From: Lautropia sp. SCN 69-89
GTDB taxonomy: Bacteria; Pseudomonadota; Gammaproteobacteria; Burkholderiales; Burkholderiaceae_E
DNA length: 64,000 nt
Direction: 5' to 3'
Assembly (NCBI GenBank): GCA_001724855.1
Contig: MEED01000015.1
Span: forward strand, 62,001-126,000
In this document: piece after piece, positions 58,001-64,000 of the stretch
Layout of the letters: the number at the start of each line of letters is the position of its first letter
Numbering within the stretch: the stretch's first letter is position 1
Notes under the pieces: model-generated
The model's database searches: none
The model's input: only the letters and a program-made list of their open reading frames with translations
Told to the model about the DNA's origin: nothing
Made by a program: the position numbers and the translations under genes

Positions 58001-58494
58001 ATCGGTTCGACCAGTTCGGTGCTGACGCGCCCGGCCATCCCCGGCCAGTCGCGCAACCGCTCGATCAGGTTGCCCGCCTCCGCCGCGGCCAGTTGCCCGC
58101 TGCAAAAGGCGATCGCGTCGGAGACCCAGCCCTCGGCCGACGCAAGCTCCAGCGCGGCGTCCTCGGGACGCGCCGGGCCGAGCAGGTGCGCGCGCAGCAG
58201 CCCCACCGCATGACCCAGCCCGATCAGTTCCAGCTCCAGCGCCGCTGTCGCCAGTCGCTCCAGCGCCCCGGCCAGCCCGAGGCGCCATCCTCCGACGGCC
58301 ATGGTCGCGCTCGCCGCGCCGGCCGCCACCTCAGGCGCGTGGCCGACCATCTCGGCGTCGGTCGCCTGGATCAGCGGCTCGAGCAGGCCTACCGCTGCCG
58401 CATCCAGCGCATCGAGCCGCGCGTCGGCCTGCGTCGCGGCACGGGCAGCCGCATCGGCCGAGTGCGCAGCGGGGCCTGGGGTCGGGCTCACCAC
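55021..58494 (-). CDS. ChpA/PilL-type hybrid chemotaxis histidine kinase
   Basis: A 1157-residue CheA homologue. His405 in H-T-L-K-G-S-A lies in the one canonical Hpt domain; the region before it is Hpt-like but lacks a clear histidine. A Glu/Pro-rich linker at about residues 513-541 contains a repeated E-P-A-E-P-I motif. The dimerisation and ATPase domains include R-N-A-I-D-H-G-I-E, D-D-G-R-G and G-R-G-I-G-L-D-V-V. A CheW-like domain follows, then a receiver with Asp1087. It starts at GTG 58494, 13 bases after the receptor gene. It probably drives twitching or surface sensing. Confidence 0.93.
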   Translation of the reverse strand: MVSPTPGPAAHSADAAARAATQADARLDALDAAAVGLLEPLIQATDAEMVGHAPEVAAGAASATMAVGGWRLGLAGALERLATAALELELIGLGHAVGLLRAHLLGPARPEDAALELASAEGWVSDAIAFCSGQLAAAEAGNLIERLRDWPGMAGRVSTELVEPIAARLRQDAERIAAATLATMEPAPLEVGADELEMLAEAADQLDEEFAAALAGGEPGVQVARHDAELVDALEAGADAVERFANAVGYIGLAPVAAALETLRDNLEALAREPRRFAARHRELLARLGPAWARLFGTPSPQAAAEALALLGDAAWPRPALPEALAMAQRRFDSLATVGTRRVAAAREAVDDSELSLEIPVDADRGVVENLLRELPVLSAELSSCIDRVAAGSGEAIASAQRIAHTLKGSANTVGVRGIALLTHQIEDLLQLLGPVDAALSADLAGALAEAADCVAEMSESVAGLGPPPRQSAEVLRSVRDWTNRLLLQPDAWRAAAEPVEATAAPAAAPAESVTETAEPIPEPAEPITEPAEPIPEPAEPAAGPAEPPKAPTEPAAADEWLRVPASLIERLLACANEASILLSQAQDQALEVDRMRATLRMGTDQLQDLAGELERLVDVRGTALGERRTRGNFDALELDEYDDLHMVSRRIAESGADGRLVEQTLGGSVAALRDSLSQLERVQVDLREAALRTRTVRIETVVPRWRRTVRQAARVTGHEAELQVEGESTEIDTQLLQALVDPVAHLLRNAIDHGIEPPAQRRAQGKPAAGRIVLAFAREGADLLIDCSDDGRGLDLRAVRDRAIALGLLDADARCDDATLARFVLAPGFSTRARTTQLSGRGIGLDVVNQAVREQRGTVDISSVPGEGMRVRLRVPVRMAAMPVIVVRSRTHVLALAVREVEQVLPAERIVEEVDGARRFDGPAGPMRLVRLEDALGLPEDAFAAPPGAQPAAPAVLQVRLPGGERVGVLVAEPGQTRNVVVRPLASFLPPTPGIEGAAVLGDGAVAPVVDLPLLLTAREGARAAPALEAARRALPVCLVVDDSVSVRRTMEHFVRDLGFQADSASDGIEALERVARRVPALVLADLEMPRMNGVELVRALRGRPETRAVPVIMITSRSSEKHRQLALDAGVDVFLTKPYTEDVLAGHIARLLERR
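56873..56956 (-). repeat. 21-bp tandem repeat, four copies, in the CheA linker
   Basis: Four units of GGTTCGGCCGGTTCGG plus five bases (GGATC/TGATC/TGACC), period 21. They code for a seven-residue repeat E-P-A-E-P-I-P/T. The fourth copy has one change. Confidence 0.85.
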
Positions 58495-58507
58495 GTCGCT
58501 CCGGCGA

Positions 58508-59899
58508 TCACGGCTTCGGCGTCCTGAAGACGCCGACTTCCTCGACCAGCGAGCGCGCGTATTCCACCAGCCGGCGCGTCTCGATCGACTGCGCCCGCAG
58601 CTGCCGGGTGGTCTCCGCGCTCGCCTCGCGGATCACGTCGGCGCGCGCCTGCAGCGCCGAGCTGACCCGCGCCTGCTCCTCGGAGGTCGCAGCGATCTCG
58701 CGTACGTTGGCCACCAGCGAGTCGGTCTCCTGGCGCGTGCGGCGCATCGCCTGGCCCGCGTCCTCGGACATGCGACTGATCTGCACCACCTGCGCGATCG
58801 CCTCGTTCATCGCCCGCACCGTCTCGTGCGTCCCGGTCTGGATCGCGTTGACCAGTCGCGAGATCCGCGTCGCCGACTCGCGCGCCGATTCCGACAGGCG
58901 CTTGACCTCGTCGGCGACCACCGCGAAACTGCGCCCCGCCTCGCCGGCGCTCGCCGCCTGCATCGACGCGTTGAGCGCGAGAATGCCGGTGCGCTCGGCG
59001 ATCGCCTGGATGATGCCGACCACCTGGCCGATCTCCTGCGAGCGCTCGCCGAGCTGCTTGATGCGCTTGCCGGTCTCGCGGATCAGTTCGCGCGACTGCG
59101 CGATGCCCTGCACCGTGGAGCCGACCACGCGCACCGCCTCGCCGGTCTCGACCGCCGCGCGCGCGGCCGACTCGTTCACCTGCCGCGCGCGATCGGCCAC
59201 CGTGACCAGCGCCTGCGCCGCCCGCGCCAGCTCGGCTGCCGCCATGCCGACTTCGCGCTGCTCCCGCGCCGCCGCCTGGATCGCGAGATCGGATTGTCCG
59301 CGCACCGCGAAGGTCGCCTGCGCCACGTCGGCCGACAGCGCCGCGACGTTGCCCAGTGCGCGGCCGGTTTCCTCGGTGAGCAGGTTCAGCGCGTCGGCGA
59401 TCGCGCCGGTGACGTTCTCGGTAACCGGCACCCGGATCGACAAATCCTTCGTCGAGGCGATCGTGCCCACCGCCTGCATGATCGTGATCACCGAGTCGTT
59501 CAGGTCTTCGCTTTCGCGGATCGCGCGGTTCAGCCCCGCCACGCGATCGTCGAGCAGCCGGTCGAGTGCGTCGGCGAGCCGCGCGAATTCGTCGCGGCCG
59601 CGCCAGCGCACGCGCGCGTCGAGGTCGCCGTCGGCAAGCGCTTCGAGCGTGGCCTGGATGCGCTCGATCGGCTCGCTGGCCGAGCGTGCCAGCCGCCGGC
59701 CATAGGCGAAGCCGCCGAGCGCGAGCAGCGCGGCCAGCACCAATACCACCACGACGATGCCCATCGCCTGGACCGGCGCCAGCGCCTCGCGCGTGATCAG
59801 CCAGGCCAGCACGGCGGCGATCGCCGCCACCGCCAGCGGCACCGCAGCCAGCACGCCGATGCCCCGGCGCAACTGCTGCGCGAACGAACGCGAGGCCAT
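58508..59899 (-). CDS. PilJ-like methyl-accepting chemotaxis protein without periplasmic domain
   Basis: A 463-residue receptor. Two transmembrane segments at about residues 14-36 and 46-66 are joined by only about ten residues, so no ligand domain lies outside. A HAMP-like segment and the signalling helix hairpin (E-R-T-G-I-L-A-L-N-A-S-M-Q-A-A near residue 300) follow. P. aeruginosa PilJ has a large periplasmic domain, so this copy must sense in the membrane or cytoplasm. Confidence 0.9.
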   Translation of the reverse strand: MASRSFAQQLRRGIGVLAAVPLAVAAIAAVLAWLITREALAPVQAMGIVVVVLVLAALLALGGFAYGRRLARSASEPIERIQATLEALADGDLDARVRWRGRDEFARLADALDRLLDDRVAGLNRAIRESEDLNDSVITIMQAVGTIASTKDLSIRVPVTENVTGAIADALNLLTEETGRALGNVAALSADVAQATFAVRGQSDLAIQAAAREQREVGMAAAELARAAQALVTVADRARQVNESAARAAVETGEAVRVVGSTVQGIAQSRELIRETGKRIKQLGERSQEIGQVVGIIQAIAERTGILALNASMQAASAGEAGRSFAVVADEVKRLSESARESATRISRLVNAIQTGTHETVRAMNEAIAQVVQISRMSEDAGQAMRRTRQETDSLVANVREIAATSEEQARVSSALQARADVIREASAETTRQLRAQSIETRRLVEYARSLVEEVGVFRTPKP

Positions 59900-59902
59900 C
59901 GT

Positions 59903-60382
59903 TCAGCTCCGCACCAGCGCCTCGAACAGGCGCTCGGGATCGACTTCGTACAGCGCCTCGCCGGCCGCACGCGACGCACCGGGCTCTCCACCTGCCACAT
60001 CGAGCGCCGAGGCGAACGCGCAATCGGGCCGGGCGTCGCGCGTTGGATGCCATTGACCGTCGACCAGCGGGCGCGGCGGCCCGTCCACCAGCAACGCCGA
60101 GGCCTGCGGGGGCCTGCCCACCACCAGCACGTCGCGACGATCGATCGCCGCGGCGCCGGCGGACCTGGCCGACGCGTCGAGCACGACCAGCGGCTGGCCG
60201 CGCAGCTGCATCAGCCCCGCGACGCGCGCGGGCGCGAGCGGAAGCGGGTAAATCGCCGCGTCGGCGACGAACTCCAGCGGTGTGCCGGCCGGCAGCACCA
60301 CGCCCAGACCGCCCAAGCGCGCGGCGAAGCGCGTGGCGGGCGGCGGCGCAGCGCCGGCCTCGTCGAGCGGCGGCGACGTCAT
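59903..60382 (-). CDS. CheW/PilI-like adaptor
   Basis: A 159-residue protein with the CheW fold pattern (L-A-P-A-R-V-A-G-L-M-Q-L-R-G-Q-P-L-V-V-L-D). It should couple the receptor to the kinase. Its ATG overlaps the upstream response regulator stop and it sits three bases before the receptor gene. The sequence is divergent from E. coli CheW. Confidence 0.82.
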   Translation of the reverse strand: MTSPPLDEAGAAPPPATRFAARLGGLGVVLPAGTPLEFVADAAIYPLPLAPARVAGLMQLRGQPLVVLDASARSAGAAAIDRRDVLVVGRPPQASALLVDGPPRPLVDGQWHPTRDARPDCAFASALDVAGGEPGASRAAGEALYEVDPERLFEALVRS

Positions 60383-60786
60383 CGAACCGCGAACCTCAGT
60401 GCATCGAGCACCTGCGCATCGCTGAACGGCTTGCCGATCAGCGCCTTGCCGCCCTGCATGCGCGCCCAGACGTGGTCGGCACGCTGGCACTTGGTGGAGA
60501 CGAATACCACCGGGATCGTGCGCGTGAGCGGATCGACCGCGAGCTTGCGGCACGCCTGGTAGCCGTCCATGCCCGGCATCACGATGTCCATGAAGATGAT
60601 CGACGGTCGCTCGGCGCGGGCCTTCTCGAGCGCCTCGGCTGCGCTGCCGGCAGTGCTCACGCGCCAGCCGGCATCGGTGAGAATCGTCGTCATCCGGGCG
60701 CGCGCGCTGGCCTGGTCGTCGACGACCAGTGCGGTGTGTGCGCACCCATCCGTCCTGGGCTGCGGCTCGTGCATCGTCGCCGTCAT
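60379..60786 (-). CDS. PilH-like response regulator
   Basis: A 135-residue single receiver domain. Phosphorylation site Asp67 lies in I-F-M-D-I-V-M-P-G-M-D-G-Y; the lysine is in L-I-G-K-P-F. An N-terminal extension of about 17 residues precedes it. It matches PilH in P. aeruginosa by position. It overlaps the stop of the PilG-like gene by one base. Confidence 0.88.
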   Translation of the reverse strand: MTATMHEPQPRTDGCAHTALVVDDQASARARMTTILTDAGWRVSTAGSAAEALEKARAERPSIIFMDIVMPGMDGYQACRKLAVDPLTRTIPVVFVSTKCQRADHVWARMQGGKALIGKPFSDAQVLDALRFAVR

Positions 60787-61931
60787 TATCCGCCCGAGCG
60801 CGGTGTGCGGCCCGCCGTCACGTCGCCGCGAGGCGGCGTCGCGGCTGCGCGCTGTTGCGCAGGCGGCGCCTGCAACGGGTCGGTGCTCAACCGGATGAGG
60901 CCGCGCAGGTCGTCGATCGCCAGTGAGCGGCGCAGGTGCTTGACGACCGCCGCTTCGAGCTGGCGCAGCGGCACCGGCTTGACCAGGTAGCTGCTGCAGC
61001 CGGCCAGCGCGCCGCGTGCGAGGTCGAACGGCGAGGAACGGCTGGTCAGGATGATGACCGGCAGCCCGCGATGCCCGCGCCGGATCTGCCGGGTGAGCTT
61101 GTAGCCATCCATGTCGGGCATCACGACGTCGACCAGTGCGAGGTCGTAGTGATGCTCGTCGAGCCGCTCGAGCGCCTGCGCGGCGCTGGCCACCGCGTCG
61201 CATTCGATCCGCATCCGCGCGAACGCCAGCGACAGCTGCTTGCGCACCGTCGGGCTGTCGTCGACCACCAGCACGCGAATTTGCGGCGCGTGCGCCTCGC
61301 CGTTGAGCGGAAACGCAACCAGGTTGGAGGGCGGGCGGGCTGCGCCGGCGGTGGCGGGCGCTGCCTGCGCGGGAGCCGTTCCCGCTGCCGGCGCCGCGGC
61401 GTGCATTGCCGCCTGCCGCGCCGTGTCGCCTTCGCGCGAAAGCCGCGCCGCCTCGCGCAGGAAATCCCGCGTCTGCAGGCCTCCCGCCGCACTGCCGGGC
61501 GCTGGCGATGCCGGCGGCGCCCCCCGCTGTGCCGGCTGCGGACCCGGCGATGGCGGCTGCGCTGCCGGCGCCGGCGTCCCGCTTTCGGACGCGAGCAACT
61601 CCATCTCGACCACGCGGTTCAGGATCGGCAGCAGCTGCAGCGTCAGGCGATCGATCGAGATCGCGTGCCGCGCGCTGCTCGCCGCCCCGCGCGGCATCGC
61701 GGAAACGACCGGCACCTGCCGGTCGAGCGTGTGCAGCCAGTCGAGCGCGCCCGAACCGTCGGGCTCGACCGGGTTGACGATGAGAATGTCGAGGCGATCG
61801 GACACGAGCCCGGGCTCGAACACGAACTCGAAGCGGTTGTACTGGCTGTGCTTGAACACGATCTCGATCAGCCGCACGTCGCGCGGATCAAGACCGGCCG
61901 CGGCCACGCGATAGACCGGTCTGCTTGGCAT
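60786..61931 (-). CDS. PilG-like response regulator with extra N-terminal domain
   Basis: A 381-residue protein. The receiver domain (about residues 215-340) has Asp268 in L-V-D-V-V-M-P-D-M-D-G-Y and L-V-K-P-V-P. The N-terminal 115 residues (V-F-K-H-S-Q-Y-N-R-F-E-F-V-F) look like a second, receiver-like fold without the key aspartate. A Pro/Ala-rich linker joins them. The C-terminal tail of about 35 residues is unusual for PilG. It is the first gene of the Chp-like operon. Confidence 0.82.
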   Translation of the reverse strand: MPSRPVYRVAAAGLDPRDVRLIEIVFKHSQYNRFEFVFEPGLVSDRLDILIVNPVEPDGSGALDWLHTLDRQVPVVSAMPRGAASSARHAISIDRLTLQLLPILNRVVEMELLASESGTPAPAAQPPSPGPQPAQRGAPPASPAPGSAAGGLQTRDFLREAARLSREGDTARQAAMHAAAPAAGTAPAQAAPATAGAARPPSNLVAFPLNGEAHAPQIRVLVVDDSPTVRKQLSLAFARMRIECDAVASAAQALERLDEHHYDLALVDVVMPDMDGYKLTRQIRRGHRGLPVIILTSRSSPFDLARGALAGCSSYLVKPVPLRQLEAAVVKHLRRSLAIDDLRGLIRLSTDPLQAPPAQQRAAATPPRGDVTAGRTPRSGG

Positions 61932-62102
61932 GGCTGGGGCGTCTGGGTCGTTCGTCGACACGCATTGTCGCTTGAGACGCGCCCGAACCCAAGTCGTTGC
62001 GCCGCCTCTGTCCCGCAACGGCCACGTGCCGCCCGACGGCCGGCACCGGCCCCCGCGCCGACGGCGCGCCGGATCGGCCCCGGCGGCACTGCAATCGGCC
62101 CA

Positions 62103-62131
62103 TGCTAGGATCGGGCGAGCCTCCGGGAGGC
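62103..62131 (+). promoter_or_regulatory. extended -10 and leader hairpin before the sulfhydrylase gene
   Basis: TGC-TAGGAT (62103-62111) resembles an extended -10. A short perfect hairpin, GCCTCC/GGAGGC (62119-62131), follows in the leader. Together they lie 42-70 bases before the ATG at 62173. Confidence 0.35.
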
Positions 62132-62172
62132 CCCTTGGCCGGCGGCCCTCCTTCGTCACCGAGACAGCCCCG

Positions 62173-63477
62173 ATGAGCCAGCGCGACTACTACGCCTTCG
62201 ACACGCTGTCGGTTCACGCCGGTGCCGTGCCCGACCGCGAAACCGGCGCCCGCGCGACCCCGATCTACCTGTCGACCGCGTTCGTGTTCCGCGATTCGGA
62301 CCACGCGGCCTCGCTGTTCGACATGGAACAGTCGGGGCACGTCTATTCGCGGATCAGCAATCCCACCGTATCGGTGCTCGAAGAGCGCATCGCGGCGCTC
62401 GAAGCGGGCGTGGGCGCGATCGCCACCGCCAGCGGACAGGCGGCGCTGCACCTGGCGGTGGCCACGCTGGCCGGCGCGGGCTCGCACATCGTCGCTTCGC
62501 GCGCACTGTACGGCGGCTCTCACAACCTGCTCGACTACACGCTGCGCCGCTTCGGCATCGAAACCACTTTCGTCGATCCGCGCGACCCCGACGCCTGGCG
62601 AGGCGCACTGCGCCCCGAAACCCGCCTGCTGTTCGGCGAGACGCTGGGCAACCCGGGGCTCGACGTGCTCGACATCCCCGTCGTGGCCGACATCGCGCAC
62701 GCGCACCGCGTGCCGCTGCTGGTCGACTCCACCTTCACCACGCCGTATCTGGTGCGCCCGGGCGATCTCGGCGCCGACCTGGTCTACCACTCGGCGACCA
62801 AGTTCCTGTGTGGCCACGGCACCGTCGTCGGCGGCCTGCTGGTGGACATCGGCCGCTTCGACTGGGACGCCTCCGGGCGGTTTCCCGAGCTCACCGAGCC
62901 CTACGAGGGCTTCCACGGCATGGTCTTCAGCGAGGAGTCGACGGTCGCGCCGTTCCTGCTGCGCGCGCGCCGCGAGGGACTGCGCGACTTCGGCGCCTGC
63001 CTCAGCCCGGTGAACGCGTTCGAGATCCTGCAGGGCATCGAGACGCTGCCGCTGCGCATGGCGCGCCACGTCTCCAACGCCGAGCGCATCGCGCAATTCC
63101 TCACCGCGCACCCGATGGTCTCGCGCGTGGCCTACCCCGCCCTGCCCGAGCATCCCGACCACGCGCTCGCGCGCCGACTCATGCCGCGCGGCTGCGGCGC
63201 GGTGTTCAGCTTCGAACTGAAGGGCGATCGTGCGGCCGGGCGCCGCTTCGTCGAGTCGCTTCGGTTGTTCTCGCACCTGGCCAACGTCGGCGACGCACGC
63301 TCGCTGGTGATCCATCCGGCCTCGACCACGCACTTCCGGATGGACGAACGCGCGCTCGCCGCCGCCGGCATCTGCGAAGGCACGCTGCGGCTGTCGATCG
63401 GGCTGGAAGACCCCGAAGACCTGATCGCCGACCTCGAAGCGGCCTTCAAGGCCGCTGCGCGCGCGCCGAAGGCCTGA
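62173..63477 (+). CDS. metY: O-acetylhomoserine sulfhydrylase (MetY-type)
   Basis: A 434-residue pyridoxal phosphate enzyme of the Cys/Met metabolism family. The cofactor lysine is Lys210 in H-S-A-T-K-F-L. The longer length and the F-P-E-L-T-E-P-Y-E-G-F-H-G segment point to the acetylhomoserine group rather than cystathionine gamma-synthase or MetZ. It joins sulfide with acetylhomoserine to make homocysteine. The start at 62173 is preceded by GAGACAG. Confidence 0.9.
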   Translation: MSQRDYYAFDTLSVHAGAVPDRETGARATPIYLSTAFVFRDSDHAASLFDMEQSGHVYSRISNPTVSVLEERIAALEAGVGAIATASGQAALHLAVATLAGAGSHIVASRALYGGSHNLLDYTLRRFGIETTFVDPRDPDAWRGALRPETRLLFGETLGNPGLDVLDIPVVADIAHAHRVPLLVDSTFTTPYLVRPGDLGADLVYHSATKFLCGHGTVVGGLLVDIGRFDWDASGRFPELTEPYEGFHGMVFSEESTVAPFLLRARREGLRDFGACLSPVNAFEILQGIETLPLRMARHVSNAERIAQFLTAHPMVSRVAYPALPEHPDHALARRLMPRGCGAVFSFELKGDRAAGRRFVESLRLFSHLANVGDARSLVIHPASTTHFRMDERALAAAGICEGTLRLSIGLEDPEDLIADLEAAFKAAARAPKA

Positions 63478-63518
63478 GCCGGCGTCGCCCGATCCATCCC
63501 GGATAACCGCCCCCCACC

Positions 63519-64000
63519 ATGCTCGTCGACGTCAATGCCACTCCCGCCTGGGCCTACACCGGCGGATGCCCGTTCGATCCCGCGCGCCCGGTCGTGGTCT
63601 TCGTCCATGGCGCGCAGCACGATCACAGCGTCTGGATCCTGCAATCGCGCTATCTCGCGCACCACGGCTACTCGGTGCTGGCGGTCGACCTGCCGGGACA
63701 CGGCCGCAGCACGGGACCGGCGCTCGGCTCGATCGAGGCGATCGCCGACTGGCTGCTCGCGCTGCTCGATGCCGCGGGCGTCGCGCGCGCCACGCTCGTC
63801 GGCCACAGCATGGGCGCGCTGGTCGCCCTCGAAGCGGCCGCGCGCGCGCCGACGCGCATCGAACGCGTCGCGCTGGTGGGCATCGCGTTTCCGATGAAGG
63901 TGTCCGACGCACTGCTCGCGGCCGCGCGCGACGACGAGCCGCGAGCGCTCGACCTGATCAATTTCTGGTCGCACTCCACGATCAACCCGCGGCCCGGCTG
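63519..64000 (+). CDS. alpha/beta hydrolase, partial
   Basis: The first 160 residues of an alpha/beta hydrolase. The oxyanion region F-V-H-G-A-Q-H-D-H and the nucleophile elbow G-H-S-M-G are visible; Ser is the likely nucleophile. The gene runs off the right edge, so the rest of the catalytic triad is not seen. It follows metY by 41 bases and may be cotranscribed. Confidence 0.88.
   Translation, partial: MLVDVNATPAWAYTGGCPFDPARPVVVFVHGAQHDHSVWILQSRYLAHHGYSVLAVDLPGHGRSTGPALGSIEAIADWLLALLDAAGVARATLVGHSMGALVALEAAARAPTRIERVALVGIAFPMKVSDALLAAARDDEPRALDLINFWSHSTINPRPG

Noticed and set aside
53444-58527. Long plus-strand ORFs opposite surE, CBS and the CheA-like gene
   Set aside because: They are antisense shadows with low-complexity residues. 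The minus-strand products are clear families.
62032-62172. SAM-type riboswitch before the sulfhydrylase gene
   Set aside because: No SAM-II or SAH consensus was found; only a short hairpin is visible.

Overview
The window is a gene-dense, very GC-rich bacterial chromosome segment. It most likely comes from a betaproteobacterium of the order Burkholderiales. The main evidence is the long minus-strand block ndk-rlmN-pilW-rodZ-ispG-hisS-yfgM-bamB-der-hfq-hflX-hflK-hflC-DUF2065-hisZ-purA-phosphoribosyltransferase, plus a surE-pcm-nlpD block, a Chp-type pilus chemotaxis cluster and recurring TACAAT -10 boxes. Almost everything is housekeeping or regulatory. No insertion sequence, prophage or CRISPR array was seen.

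Layout. 1-5.5 kb: partial acyl carrier/AMP-ligase fusion (-), archease, RtcB RNA ligase and a CapA-like metallophosphatase (+), and an APH-kinase fusion (-). 5.6-10.9 kb: serC, serA and a TRAP transporter (dctP, dctQ, dctM). 10.9-16.4 kb: a LapA-like protein (+), then a minus-strand ftsH / Lon-like protease / USP-like operon. 16.6-22.5 kb: B12-dependent ribonucleotide reductase and a two-component pair with a hybrid kinase. 22.5-27.7 kb: an FNR-like regulator, a DUF4010 membrane protein, UspA, the YqjD/YqjE/YqjK-like trio, a CBS protein and a thermonuclease. 27.7-32 kb: sirtuin, rlmB and rnr (-), then tRNA-Leu(CAG). 32-48.5 kb: the long minus-strand superoperon. 48.9 kb: a Bax-inhibitor-1/YccA membrane protein (+). 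49.7-54.9 kb: rlmD, exonuclease, nlpD, pcm, surE and a CBS protein (-). 55-61.9 kb: the Chp-like chemotaxis operon (-). 62-64 kb: O-acetylhomoserine sulfhydrylase and a truncated alpha/beta hydrolase (+).

How the genes work together. The FNR-like regulator, a perfect FNR box placed at -41.5 before the CBS gene, the FNR-like core upstream of uspA and the oxygen-independent class II RNR suggest a life with changing oxygen. PilW and the Chp cluster point to type IV pili. RtcB with archease, RNase R, RlmB, RlmN and RlmD cover RNA repair, decay and modification.

The most striking anomaly is that three conserved genes (serA, dctP, ispG) each carry a frame-breaking deletion, and the one in ispG removes two iron-sulfur cysteines of an essential enzyme. 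hflX has no standard start codon at its expected N-terminus, and the FNR-like protein lacks the usual cysteine cluster. These could be assembly errors or real lesions and should be checked in reads. Other points of interest are a 22-bp inverted repeat before the response regulator, a terminator-like hairpin in the leader of the YccA-family gene, and the absence of rpoS after nlpD. I did not find a clearly new multi-gene system.
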